From contig NZ_PYGE01000023.1 of assembly GCF_003014555.1 (NCBI RefSeq), positions 1 to 64,000 on the forward strand: a stretch of 64,000 nt of DNA, in the 5' to 3' direction. The stretch is from Haloactinopolyspora alba. GTDB taxonomy: Bacteria; Actinomycetota; Actinomycetes; Jiangellales; Jiangellaceae. Position numbers and translations under genes: made by a program. Positions 28,284-37,592 of this stretch are shown piece by piece; position 1 is the stretch's first letter, and each line of letters opens with the position of its first letter. Below the pieces are notes generated by a model. The model did not search any database, was not told the origin of the DNA, and saw nothing but the letters and a program-made list of their open reading frames with translations.

Positions 28284-28293
28284 ATGCCGATGA
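28274..28293. promoter_or_regulatory. Possible operator over the start of the ArsR gene
   Basis: TCATCG (28274-28279) and CGATGA (28288-28293) form an inverted repeat around the central ATATG. The repeat overlaps the first codons and start of the ArsR gene, where an autoregulatory SmtB-type site would be. The arms are short, so this is tentative. Confidence 0.3.
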
Positions 28294-28393
28294 TAGCGGC
28301 CGTTTGCGATCCCACGTCAAGCCTCGAACCCGTCCGCGGGCACTGACGCACTTCAAAGTGCCTTTTGTAACCCATCTCGTACCCACTCATGAT

Positions 28394-28412
28394 GGTGTTA
28401 CGCACTACCAGT
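28394..28412. promoter_or_regulatory. HxlR-type operator upstream of the DsbA-like gene
   Basis: GGTGTTAC (28394-28401) runs into CGCACTACCAGT (28401-28412). The same 12-mer and the reverse complement of the 8-mer recur upstream of the HxlR gene at 29592-29613. The ACT-ACC-AGT core is a small dyad of the kind HxlR proteins bind. GAGGTGAGGAAG then leads to the ATG at 28425. Confidence 0.6.
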
Positions 28413-28424
28413 GAGGTGAGGAAG

Positions 28425-29126
28425 ATGGCTGAGCAGGCAACGCAACCCGAAGGGTCGAAGGTCACCATCGAGGTGTGGGCCGACCTGGGCTGCCCGTGGT
28501 GCTACGTCGCAAAACACCGGCTCCAGACCGCGATCACGCAACGTCCGGACGCGGACCGGTTCGAGATCGTGATGCGGTCCTTCCAGCTGGACCCGGGTGC
28601 GCCGCAGGAGCCGGAGAAGAACGAGGAGAGCTACATCCGTACGCACGGCGGCACCGCCGCCGACCTCCTCCGGGCCGAGCGCCAGATGCAGACCATCGCA
28701 CGCAAGGAGGGACTCGAGTACACACCGGACCGCCTGAACGCCAACACGTTCGCCCTGCACCGCGTGGTCCAGTACGCCAACGACCAGGGCCGCGGGTTCG
28801 AGTTCTTCTCCAAGGTCCAGGACGGCTTCTTCACCGGCACCCTCAACCCCCACGACCCGGACGCCCTCGCAGGCCTCGCGGAGTCGGTCGGGCTGGACGG
28901 GCGGCGAGTCCACGAGATCCTCGCGAGCGACGAGTACGCCGACCGCGTGCACGCCGACCGCAACGAGGCCCTGGAGCTGGGCGCGAACGGCGTCCCGTTC
29001 GTCGTCCTCGACCGCCGGGTGGGCGCCCCGGGCGCCCAGAAGGTCCCTGCCTACGCCCAGTTGCTGGAACAGGTGGCCGGGAACGAGAACGCCACCGGCG
29101 AGGTGCCCGACGCTACGCAGCGATGA
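28425..29126 (+). CDS. DsbA/FrnE-family thiol oxidoreductase
   Basis: The cytosolic thioredoxin-fold protein of 233 residues belongs to the DsbA-like FrnE group. Its CPWC active site is in EVWADLGCPWCYVAKHRL, and NTFALHRVVQYAN and GANGVPFVVLDRR (cis-Pro loop) follow. No signal peptide is visible. Start at 28425 is chosen because of the GAGGAAG ribosome site; the frame is open 36 bases upstream. It is convergent with an HxlR regulator whose promoter carries the same operator sequence, so it is probably induced by thiol or electrophile stress. Confidence 0.93.
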   Translation: MAEQATQPEGSKVTIEVWADLGCPWCYVAKHRLQTAITQRPDADRFEIVMRSFQLDPGAPQEPEKNEESYIRTHGGTAADLLRAERQMQTIARKEGLEYTPDRLNANTFALHRVVQYANDQGRGFEFFSKVQDGFFTGTLNPHDPDALAGLAESVGLDGRRVHEILASDEYADRVHADRNEALELGANGVPFVVLDRRVGAPGAQKVPAYAQLLEQVAGNENATGEVPDATQR

Positions 29127-29140
29127 GCGCCACCGACGGG

Positions 29141-29563
29141 TCAGCCCGCCGGCGCGCTGACCGGGGCCTTGCCCCGGCCGACTCCGGTCAGCGCGCTGGC
29201 GGCGCGGTTGCTGGCGATCTCGCCGTGGTGGGTGGCGGCCCATTCGGCCATCGCCGTCACCGCATCCATCAGGGACCGGCCGAGATCCGTCAGCTCGTAC
29301 TCCACTCGCGGCGGGACCTCGGCGTACGCGGTCCGCGTGATCAGTCCGTCGCGTTCGAGGTGCTTGAGCGTCTGGGTCAGCATCCGCTGGGAGATCCCGG
29401 GGATGCTCGCCTGCACGTCGGAGTAGCGCAGCGAGCCGGCACTCAGGGTGCTGATGATCAACATCGTCCACTTGTCACCGATGCGATCGAGCACCTCACG
29501 GATGAAGGCGCTGTCTTCCGGCCACGCCTGGCACGGACCACTGATCTGTCGCGCTGACGCCAT
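29141..29563 (-). CDS. HxlR-family redox/electrophile-responsive regulator
   Basis: The 140-residue winged-helix protein has Cys11 in the N-terminal arm (ISGPCQAW), the position used for redox sensing in HypR/YodB-type members. The core is FIREVLDRIGDKWTMLIIS, GISQRMLTQTLKHLERDGLI and PPRVEYELTDLG. It is convergent with the DsbA-like gene, 14 bases between stops. The same operator precedes both genes, so it most likely represses itself and the oxidoreductase. Confidence 0.92.
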   Translation of the reverse strand: MASARQISGPCQAWPEDSAFIREVLDRIGDKWTMLIISTLSAGSLRYSDVQASIPGISQRMLTQTLKHLERDGLITRTAYAEVPPRVEYELTDLGRSLMDAVTAMAEWAATHHGEIASNRAASALTGVGRGKAPVSAPAG

Positions 29564-29591
29564 CCCACTTGCCCTTCATCTGGTGTGCAAC

Positions 29592-29613
29592 CGCACTACC
29601 AGTATGTAACACC
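29592..29613. promoter_or_regulatory. HxlR-type operator upstream of the HxlR gene
   Basis: CGCACTACCAGT (29592-29603) and GTAACACC (29606-29613) match the elements ahead of the DsbA-like gene (28394-28412), with the octamer inverted. The site is about 30 bases upstream of the regulator's start, as expected for autoregulation. Confidence 0.6.
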
Positions 29614-29680
29614 AACCGGCACCACAGCGAGCCCCTGAACGCACGCGCTCAGGCAGCCAACCTGCTTCGTGTTCCGGGGC

Positions 29681-29715
29681 GTGACATGGACGGCAATTAT
29701 TGCCCGCTGTGTCAC
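29681..29715. repeat. 35-base imperfect palindrome
   Basis: GTGACA at one end and TGTCAC at the other flank the perfect 13-base dyad GGCAATTATTGCC; 13 of 17 positions pair overall. It lies between the HxlR promoter and the 3' end of the M1 peptidase gene. It may be a regulator site or a structured end of the peptidase transcript. No matching site elsewhere was noticed. Confidence 0.55.
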
Positions 29716-29732
29716 CCGTCTCAGAACCAGTA

Positions 29733-29756
29733 GCCGCCCCATGCGGGGTAGGCGGC
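29733..29756 (-). terminator. Hairpin after the M1 peptidase gene
   Basis: GCCGCCCC, four bases, then GGGG-TA-GGCGGC can form a GC-rich stem with a two-base bulge, ten bases past the peptidase stop codon. It is a candidate transcription terminator without a T tract, as is common in high-GC genomes. Confidence 0.5.
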
Positions 29757-29765
29757 GTCAGAAGC

Positions 29766-31184
29766 TCAGGTGGGTTTGCCCGGCGAGTGGATCCAGGTGT
29801 CGAAGAACGCGCCGAGGTCCTGCCCCGACATCTCCTCGGCCAGGGCCTCGAAGTCCGCCGTCGTCGCGGTCGAGTCCGCGAAACGCGCCGGCCACTGGCG
29901 GGACAGCTCGCCGAACGCCTGCTCGCCGATGCGCTGCCGCAACGCGTACAGCGTCGCCGCACCGCGGCTGTAGACGGCGCCGGCGAACAGCCCGGTGGGT
30001 CCCGGATCGGCGACGACCGTCTGCCAGAAATCGTCGTCGGCCGGGATGGCCATGACGTCGTCAAAGCTCTGCTGCGCCGTGTCCCCGCCGTCGTGCTCGG
30101 CCCAGATCCAGCTGGCGTAGGTCGCCCAGCCCTCGTTCAGCCAGATGTCGCCCCACCGCTCGGGACTGACGGAGTTGCCCATCCACTGGTGCGCGAGCTC
30201 GTGCGCGACGGTGCCCTCGTTCGCCCGGCGCGAGTAGATCGGGCGGGTCTGCGTCTCCAGCGCGTAGCCGATGCTGTCGTCGTCGACGATGGCGCCGTAC
30301 GAGCCGAACGGGTACGGGCCGAACTCGCCCTCGAAGAACTCGACCATCTCCGCCGTCTGCGCCAGCCCGGCCGACGCCTCCGGCGCCAGGTCGCGGTCGA
30401 TCGCGTCGATCAGCGGCAGGCCGTCGGGCGTCGTGGATGTGCGCAGCTCGTAGTTGCCGACCGACGCCGTGGACAGGTAGCTGGCCATCGGTTCGGTGGA
30501 CGACCACGTCCAGGTCGTCGTCCCGTCCGACGTCCGCGAGCCCACCAGCTCGCCGTTGGCCACCGCGACCAGCCCTTCGGGCACCGTGATCTCGAAGTCG
30601 TAGGTCGCCTTGTCGGTCGGGTGGTCGCTGACCGGGTACCAGGTGGAGGCGCCCTCGGGCTCGTTGGCGACCATCGCGCCGTCGCGCGTGGTCACCCAGC
30701 CGTACAGGGCGCCCTCGATGTCGGTGGGCCGCCCGGTGGTGCCGCCATAGGTGACCTCGACCTGAACCGGCCGGCCCGCGTGCATCTTCGGGCGCGGCGT
30801 CACCACGAGCTCGCCGTCGTCGCGCGTGAACCGCGCGGGCCGGCCGCGGACGACGACCGACTCGACCTCGAGTCCGCGCAGGTCGAGGTTGAACTGGTCG
30901 AGGTTCTCGGTCGGCGTGACCGACAACGTCGCCACCGCCTGCATCGTCCCCTCGAGCGGCGCCGGCGCTGGATCCGGCGGCTGATAGTCGATGTCGAGGT
31001 CGTAGTGGGTGACGTCGTAGCCGCCGTTACCGGCCAGCGGGAAATACGGGTCGCCCGCGCCGTCGTCGCCGGGACCGAACCGCGGCACCCCGGGCTCGCC
31101 CGGCGCGGCCACGCCGGCGCCGGGCGACCCGGCCACCACCGCCACGGCGAACAGGACCGAACCGAATGCTCTGATGCCGCGCAT
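29766..31184 (-). CDS. Secreted M1-family zinc metallopeptidase
   Basis: The exported aminopeptidase-like enzyme has about 472 residues. From the ATG at 31184 it starts with a signal peptide (MRGIRAFGSVLFAVAVVAGS) and ends in a short domain. The gluzincin signature VAHELAHQWMGNSVSP (HExxH) is followed 18 residues on by the third ligand in WLNEGWATYASWIW. The N-terminal beta domain contains YDVTHYDLDIDYQP. The frame is open 36 bases further upstream. The protein is shorter than aminopeptidase N because the C-terminal helical domain is absent, as in many actinomycete secreted M1 enzymes. Confidence 0.92.
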   Translation of the reverse strand: MRGIRAFGSVLFAVAVVAGSPGAGVAAPGEPGVPRFGPGDDGAGDPYFPLAGNGGYDVTHYDLDIDYQPPDPAPAPLEGTMQAVATLSVTPTENLDQFNLDLRGLEVESVVVRGRPARFTRDDGELVVTPRPKMHAGRPVQVEVTYGGTTGRPTDIEGALYGWVTTRDGAMVANEPEGASTWYPVSDHPTDKATYDFEITVPEGLVAVANGELVGSRTSDGTTTWTWSSTEPMASYLSTASVGNYELRTSTTPDGLPLIDAIDRDLAPEASAGLAQTAEMVEFFEGEFGPYPFGSYGAIVDDDSIGYALETQTRPIYSRRANEGTVAHELAHQWMGNSVSPERWGDIWLNEGWATYASWIWAEHDGGDTAQQSFDDVMAIPADDDFWQTVVADPGPTGLFAGAVYSRGAATLYALRQRIGEQAFGELSRQWPARFADSTATTADFEALAEEMSGQDLGAFFDTWIHSPGKPT

Positions 31185-31275
31185 GGCGCCCCCTCCGACG
31201 AGTCGGCTCGACGTCGACACAGTAGCGAGGCCGCCGCCGGAAGGGAACCGTCTCTCCCCCCATTCCCCTGCCGGG

Positions 31276-32655
<1,380 letters not shown>

Positions 32656-33129
32656 ATGATCGACGATCTCGACGCACGGATCATCACGCTTTTCACCGAA
32701 GCCCCCCGCGTCGGTGTCCTGGAGGCCTCGCGCCGGCTCGGCGTGGCGCGGGGAACCGTGCAGGCGCGGCTGGACAGACTGCGCGCCGACGGCGTCATCG
32801 CCAGCCTCGCGCCCACCATCGACCCCGCGGCGTTCGGCTACCGGATCACCGCCTTCGCCTCTCTGGAGATCCGCCAGGGCGCCCGCGAGTCGGTCGCGGC
32901 GCATCTGGGCCGCATCCCAGAGGTGCTCGAGGTGCACACCATCACCGGCCAGGGTGACCTGCTGTGCCGCATCGTCGCCCGCGACAACGACGACCTCCAG
33001 CGGGTCATCGACGACCTGGTCGGCGACGCCGACATCGTCCGCACCAGCACCCTGATCGCCCTGTCGACCGTGGTGGGGCCGCGGGTGCTGCCGCTGGTCC
33101 ACGACGCGGTAGGCACCCGCGACCCCTGA
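32656..33129 (+). CDS. Lrp/AsnC-family transcriptional regulator
   Basis: The 157-residue protein starts MIDDLDARIITLFTEAP. Its N-terminal helix-turn-helix is VGVLEASRRLGVARGTVQAR, and its C-terminal RAM/AsnC ligand domain runs from YRITAFASLEIRQGA to VLEVHTITGQGDLLCRIVA. Start at 32656 fits the family; a longer frame from 32635 is open. Its position divergent from hppD strongly suggests control of tyrosine catabolism, with tyrosine or a keto acid as ligand. Confidence 0.93.
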   Translation: MIDDLDARIITLFTEAPRVGVLEASRRLGVARGTVQARLDRLRADGVIASLAPTIDPAAFGYRITAFASLEIRQGARESVAAHLGRIPEVLEVHTITGQGDLLCRIVARDNDDLQRVIDDLVGDADIVRTSTLIALSTVVGPRVLPLVHDAVGTRDP

Positions 33130-33207
33130 CCGGGGGCCTCAGCCGGGCTGGATGATCGCCTCGTGGATGCTGATGGAACCGTCCTCCGACCACGCCGTAC
33201 GATCGAC

Positions 33208-33234
33208 AAGTACCGACTTTGAAGTCAGGTACTT
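33208..33234. promoter_or_regulatory. Palindromic operator of the second HxlR gene
   Basis: AAGTACCGACTT (33208-33219) and AAGTCAGGTACTT (33222-33234) are reverse complements apart from one inserted base. The GTAC-ending dyad is the classic HxlR-family operator form. It ends 25 bases upstream of the HxlR start. Confidence 0.65.
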
Positions 33235-33259
33235 ACCAGAATGTCAGTGAGGAGGTATC

Positions 33260-33610
33260 GTGCAGCGTCAGCCACGCCCCTACACCTGCGGTATCGACGC
33301 CGCCATCGACGTCATCGGCGGCAAGTGGAAGGTGCTGATCCTGTGGGCGCTGCACACCGGTCCGCAGCGCTTCGGCGAGCTCAAACGCCTGGTGCCGGGC
33401 ATCACCGAGAAGATGCTGATCCAGCAGCTGCGTGAGCTCGAGTCCGACGACATCGTCCATCGCGAGGTGCACCACCAGGTGCCGCCGAAGGTCGAATACT
33501 CGCTGACCGACTTCGGGACGTCACTGAACGACTCGCTGAAACCGCTGGGCGAGTGGGGTGAGCAGCACATGGACCGCATCGTCGCCACCCGCCACCCGCA
33601 GCACGACTGA
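33260..33610 (+). CDS. HxlR-family regulator (second copy)
   Basis: The 116-residue winged-helix repressor starts with GTG five bases after GGAGG. Cys10 in PRPYTCGIDAAID is the conserved sensing cysteine. The core GGKWKVLILWALHTGP, GITEKMLIQQLRELESDDIV and PPKVEYSLTDFG follow. It converges with an FAD monooxygenase gene with only five bases between stops, and a strong palindrome precedes it. Autoregulation is likely. Control of the monooxygenase is possible but its promoter was not seen to share the site. Confidence 0.93.
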   Translation: MQRQPRPYTCGIDAAIDVIGGKWKVLILWALHTGPQRFGELKRLVPGITEKMLIQQLRELESDDIVHREVHHQVPPKVEYSLTDFGTSLNDSLKPLGEWGEQHMDRIVATRHPQHD

Positions 33611-33615
33611 CGCCG

Positions 33616-35103
33616 TCAGCCGGACGCCGGCGGCCCGCACCACGCGATCAGCGCGGCACGCACCTCCACGTCGCGGCGGATCGACTCCTTGGTGTCGGTG
33701 GCCCACGCGACGTAACCGTCGGGCCGGACCAGCGTCAGCCCCTGCGAGCGGTCGACGGTCGTCACCACGTTCACCCGGTCCGCCCACGGCTCGATGAGCC
33801 CGTGATGGTCCTGGCCGGTCAGCAGTACGAACCGGCCGTCGCGCAACCGCTCGTAGAGGCGGCCGGCACCGTCCGGCCCCACCACCGTGACGTCCGGAAC
33901 CCGCGACCCGACCAGCGAGTGCTCACCGCGCGGCCGCGGATAGGCGATGGCCAGCCCGGAGACGAACTCGCCCGCCTTGCGCTCGATCGGGCCGATCCGC
34001 GCCACCGCGGAGCCGGCGGCGTTGCGGACGGCGCGCAACGGCGCCGGACCGAGCAGGGCCATGCGCAGCAACGTGCCGCTGCCCTGCACCACGCTGCGGC
34101 CCACCGGGTGCCGCTCGCCGTGGTAGCTGTCGAGCAGACCCGGCGCGGCCCACCCGTGCAGGGCTGCCACCAGCTTCCAGCCCAGGTTCGCCGCGTCCTG
34201 CAGCCCGATGTTCATGCCCTGACCGCCGGCCGGCGAGTGGACGTGCGCGGCGTCGCCGGCGAGGAACGTCCGCCCGACGCGGTACCACGGCACCAGCCGC
34301 TCGTCGCTGTGGAACCGGGACAGCCAGCGCGCGTCGTGCATGCCGTGGTCGGTGCCGAGCACCCGGGTCGTGACGTCGCGGACCTCGTCCAGCGACACCG
34401 GGACGTCGTCGGCGACCTGCCGGTGCCGGTCCCACGCGATGACGCGGTACCACCCGTCGCCGAACGGGGCGACGAACGCGAATCCGTCCTCGCCGGACCC
34501 CACGACCAGCACGTCCGTCGGCGGCTCGGCCAGCAGCACGTCCGCGAGCATCACCGACTGCACCGCCGCCTCGCCGGGGAAGGCCAGCCCGAGCGCGTTC
34601 CGGACCGTGCTGTGGGCCCCGTCGGCGCCGACCAGGTAGGTCGACCGCGCGACACCACGAGCGCCGTCCGGTGCCCGGAACCGCGCCCGGACACCCTCGT
34701 CGTCCTGGTGCAGTCCGTCGACCTCGGCGCCGTCGACGATGCGCGCCCCGGCGGCCACCGCACGCTCGCGTAGCACCGCCTCGGTCACGTACTGCGGCGT
34801 GACGAGCACGAACGGGAACCGGGTGGGCAGCCCGGACAGGTCGACCTCGACACCGCCGAACAGGTTCAGCCTGTCGACCCGGTTCCCGGACGACACCAGC
34901 GCGTCGGCCACGCCGCGCGCGTCCAGCAGCTCGAGGGTCCGCGCGTGCACCGCGAACGCGCGGGTGAGGTTCGACTCGTCGGCACGGCGCTCCAGCACGG
35001 TGCACGACACGCCGGCGGCCGCCAGGTCGCCGGCCAGCAACAGGCCCGTCGGACCGGCGCCGACGACGAGAACGTCCGCTACCTGGTCCGATGCGTTGTT
35101 CAT
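33616..35103 (-). CDS. FAD-dependent aromatic monooxygenase (PheA/TfdB family)
   Basis: The 495-residue flavoprotein hydroxylates an aromatic or polyketide-type substrate using NAD(P)H. It starts with the Rossmann motif VLVVGAGPTGLLLAGDLAA. DG motif YLVGADGAHSTVRNALG and the FAD-ribityl motif FLAGDAAHVHSPAGGQGMN follow. The C-terminal thioredoxin-like domain ends RDVEVRAALIAWCG. AGGAAGGA precedes the ATG. The substrate is unknown. Relatives occur in phenol degradation and in antibiotic inactivation. Confidence 0.92.
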   Translation of the reverse strand: MNNASDQVADVLVVGAGPTGLLLAGDLAAAGVSCTVLERRADESNLTRAFAVHARTLELLDARGVADALVSSGNRVDRLNLFGGVEVDLSGLPTRFPFVLVTPQYVTEAVLRERAVAAGARIVDGAEVDGLHQDDEGVRARFRAPDGARGVARSTYLVGADGAHSTVRNALGLAFPGEAAVQSVMLADVLLAEPPTDVLVVGSGEDGFAFVAPFGDGWYRVIAWDRHRQVADDVPVSLDEVRDVTTRVLGTDHGMHDARWLSRFHSDERLVPWYRVGRTFLAGDAAHVHSPAGGQGMNIGLQDAANLGWKLVAALHGWAAPGLLDSYHGERHPVGRSVVQGSGTLLRMALLGPAPLRAVRNAAGSAVARIGPIERKAGEFVSGLAIAYPRPRGEHSLVGSRVPDVTVVGPDGAGRLYERLRDGRFVLLTGQDHHGLIEPWADRVNVVTTVDRSQGLTLVRPDGYVAWATDTKESIRRDVEVRAALIAWCGPPASG

Positions 35104-35251
35104 CGTGATCCTTCCTGGCTGCCCACTCTATGGAGCACCGTACTCACCGCCCGTGCGGACATCCGCCGACCCCGGACCACGAGCACGAACTCTATCGCCA
35201 CAGCATGCATCACTGCTGGTCATCAACTGACGTTGTGGTGGGCCCGCTTGC

Positions 35252-35277
35252 TTCGACCCCGGGGTGTCGGGGTTGAA
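35252..35277. promoter_or_regulatory. 26-base palindrome before the surface-protein gene
   Basis: TTCGACCCCG (35252-35261) and CGGGGTTGAA (35268-35277) pair except for one position, with a six-base loop. It ends eight bases before the ATG at 35286. It could be an operator or a hairpin limiting translation. Confidence 0.45.
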
Positions 35278-35285
35278 TATGTCCG

Positions 35286-35792
35286 ATGTCCAGTCGAGCC
35301 TCGGGCGGCGCGCTCGCCGCCAGCCTCATCACAGCCGCGATCATCGGATTCGCGGGCGGCGCCTACATCGGCACCGAGTCCGAACAGACGGCGTCCGGCA
35401 ACGAACCGACCACCGAGTCCTCGACAGACGGCTCCGGCACCGACGCCAGCACACAGCCGGAGGGCGACGGTGGTGAACCGACCGAGAACGAGTCCAGCCC
35501 CGAGACGGGACTGACCCTGGCCGCCGATCCACAGTCGGTCACCACGAGCGAACGCATCGACCTCACCGGCAGCATCGAGCCGGCCAAGGAGGGTGTCGTG
35601 CTGAGGTTGCAGCGCAGCGTCGACGGCGGTGAGTGGAAGACGTTCTCGTTGAGCACGCCCATCACCACCAACTCCGACGGCACGTTCTCCACCTGGGTGC
35701 AGACCGGCCAGTCCGGCGAGAACAGCTTCCGGGTGGTCCGCAAGGACGACTCCAGTGTGGTCTCCGACCCGGTCGCGGTGACCGTGAGCTGA
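35286..35792 (+). CDS. Exported or membrane-anchored protein with an Ig-like domain, function unknown
   Basis: The 168-residue protein has an N-terminal hydrophobic segment (ALAASLITAAIIGFAGGAYI), a disordered acidic Ser/Thr/Glu linker (about 30-80), and a compact C-terminal beta domain. That domain (LTGSIEPAKEGVVLRLQRSV to GTFSTWVQTGQSGENSFRVV) resembles bacterial Ig-like/SbsA modules. There is no enzymatic motif and no lipobox. It is probably displayed on the outside. It stands alone, convergent with the IclR gene. Confidence 0.75.
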   Translation: MSSRASGGALAASLITAAIIGFAGGAYIGTESEQTASGNEPTTESSTDGSGTDASTQPEGDGGEPTENESSPETGLTLAADPQSVTTSERIDLTGSIEPAKEGVVLRLQRSVDGGEWKTFSLSTPITTNSDGTFSTWVQTGQSGENSFRVVRKDDSSVVSDPVAVTVS

Positions 35793-35809
35793 CCCGGCCC
35801 CGCACGAGG

Positions 35810-36439
35810 TCAGGTCAGCCTGCGGGTCAGCTCCTCCGCGGCGCGCATCGTCTGCGGACCGACGACGTCGGCGTCGAGGTCGCCGAGCGCGATCACGCCG
35901 ATGCTCGCCTCGACGCCGGGGACGGCCACCACCGGCGCGGCGACTCCCTGGGCACCGGCCTCGAGCTCCCCGGTCGACGTCGCGTAAGCGGGCTGCCCGA
36001 CCCGGGCCGACAGGATCGCCCGCCCGGCCGCGCCGCGTTCGAGGGGGTGCCGCGAACCGATGCGGTAGGCGACGTGGAAGTCCGTCCGGGTGGGTTCGAC
36101 GACCGCCACCGCCAGGGCCTCCACCCCGTCGGCGATGGTCAGGTGAGCCGTCGCGCCGATCTCTTCGGCCAGCGAGCGCAGCACCGGCTGGGCCACGTGC
36201 CGCAGCCACGGGTGCACGCTGCCGGCCAGCGACAGCACCCCGAACCCCACCGAGAACCGGCCGTTGCTGGCCCGACGCACCAAGCCGTGCTGTTCCAGGG
36301 TTGCCAGCAGCCGATAGACGATGGTCCGGTTCACGCCGAGGACCGTGGACGCCTCCGCCACACTGAGCCCGCCGGCGGACTCGGACAGCACCTCGAGCAA
36401 GCGCAGTCCGCGATCGAGTGTCTGCGAGATCTCCACCAC
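35810..36439 (-). CDS. IclR-family transcriptional regulator
   Basis: The 209-residue protein has an N-terminal helix-turn-helix (QTLDRGLRLLEVLSESAGGL, ASTVLGVNRTIVYRLLATLE) and a somewhat short effector domain (HLTIADGVEALAVAVVEP, HPLERGAAGRAIL). It starts with GTG. It is divergent from dhaK, so it likely controls the dihydroxyacetone kinase operon. TGGAACGCGTACTG near 36517, between the two genes, partly fits an IclR dyad but is imperfect. Confidence 0.92.
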   Translation of the reverse strand: MVEISQTLDRGLRLLEVLSESAGGLSVAEASTVLGVNRTIVYRLLATLEQHGLVRRASNGRFSVGFGVLSLAGSVHPWLRHVAQPVLRSLAEEIGATAHLTIADGVEALAVAVVEPTRTDFHVAYRIGSRHPLERGAAGRAILSARVGQPAYATSTGELEAGAQGVAAPVVAVPGVEASIGVIALGDLDADVVGPQTMRAAEELTRRLT

Positions 36440-36597
36440 GGCACAACCCTAGAGCCCGCACAGCCCGGCGAGGCCGAACGACGCCGACATCGGATTCGGG
36501 CTGCACCGGGGTCCCGTGGAACGCGTACTGTGTCAACCAGCCCGCACGTCTGTCGTGCCGGGTCCAGTCGCTCGTCTCGGGAACGTTGGAGCCGTCA

Positions 36598-37590
36598 ATG
36601 AAGAAGCTGATCAACTCCCCCGACTCCGTGATCGCCGACGCGCTGCGCGGCATGGCCGCGGCCCACCCGGCCCTGTCCGTCGACCACGACACCCGGGTGA
36701 TCTCCCGCGCCGGCGGCGCCGCACAGGGCAAGGTCGGGCTGGTCTCCGGTGGCGGGTCCGGCCACGAGCCGCTGCACGGCGGCTACGTCGGTCCTGGCAT
36801 GCTCGACGCCGCCGTGCCCGGCGAGATCTACACCTCCCCGGTACCCGACCAGATCCTCGCCGCGACGAAAGCCGCGGACGGCGGCGCCGGCGTGTTGCAC
36901 ATCGTGAAGAACTACACCGGCGACGTCCTGAACTTCCGGATGGCGGCGGAGCTGGCGGAGGACGAGGACATCCGGGTCAGCGCCGTCGTCATGAACGACG
37001 ACACCGCGGTCGAGGACTCCACCTTCACTGCGGGCCGGCGCGGCACCGGCGCCACCGTGGTGGCGGAGAAGATCGCCGGTGCGGCAGCGGCACAGGGCGC
37101 CGACCTCGACGCGGTGACGCGCCTGGTCACGGAGGTGAACGACCGCTCCCGCTCGTTCGGCATCGCGCTGCACGCCGGCACCGTCCCGGCCGCGGGCACG
37201 CCCGGGTTCGAGCTCGGCCCGGACGAGGTCGAGCTCGGTGTCGGCATCCACGGCGAACCGGGACGCGAACGCGGCTCGATGGCGCCGGTGCGCGACCTCG
37301 TCGCCTACGCCCTCGAGGCCATCAACGCCGACCGGCCCGTCGGCGGCGACGTGCTGGTACTGCTCAACGGCCAGGGCGGCACCCCGCTGATCGAGCTGTA
37401 CGGCGCCTACGCCGAAGCGGTCGACTGGCTCGAGGGGCACGGAGCCACCGTCACCCGCAACCTCGTGGGCAACTACATCACCAGCCTCGACCAGGCGGGC
37501 TTCTCGATCACCGTCACCGCGCTCGACGACGAGCTGGTCCGGCTCTGGGACGCCCCGGTCGAGACGCCCGCGCTGCGGTGGGGTCGGTGA
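36598..37590 (+). CDS. dhaK: Dihydroxyacetone kinase, DhaK substrate-binding subunit
   Basis: This is the PTS-type dihydroxyacetone kinase subunit that binds the substrate covalently. The 330-residue protein starts MKKLINSPDSVIADALRGMA and contains GLVSGGGSGHEPLHGGYVG. His218 (VGIHGEPGRERG) is at the same number as the substrate-linking His of E. coli DhaK. GGAG precedes the ATG; the frame is open upstream but unrelated. It forms an operon with dhaL and dhaM. Confidence 0.96.
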   Translation: MKKLINSPDSVIADALRGMAAAHPALSVDHDTRVISRAGGAAQGKVGLVSGGGSGHEPLHGGYVGPGMLDAAVPGEIYTSPVPDQILAATKAADGGAGVLHIVKNYTGDVLNFRMAAELAEDEDIRVSAVVMNDDTAVEDSTFTAGRRGTGATVVAEKIAGAAAAQGADLDAVTRLVTEVNDRSRSFGIALHAGTVPAAGTPGFELGPDEVELGVGIHGEPGRERGSMAPVRDLVAYALEAINADRPVGGDVLVLLNGQGGTPLIELYGAYAEAVDWLEGHGATVTRNLVGNYITSLDQAGFSITVTALDDELVRLWDAPVETPALRWGR

Positions 37591-37592
37591 GC

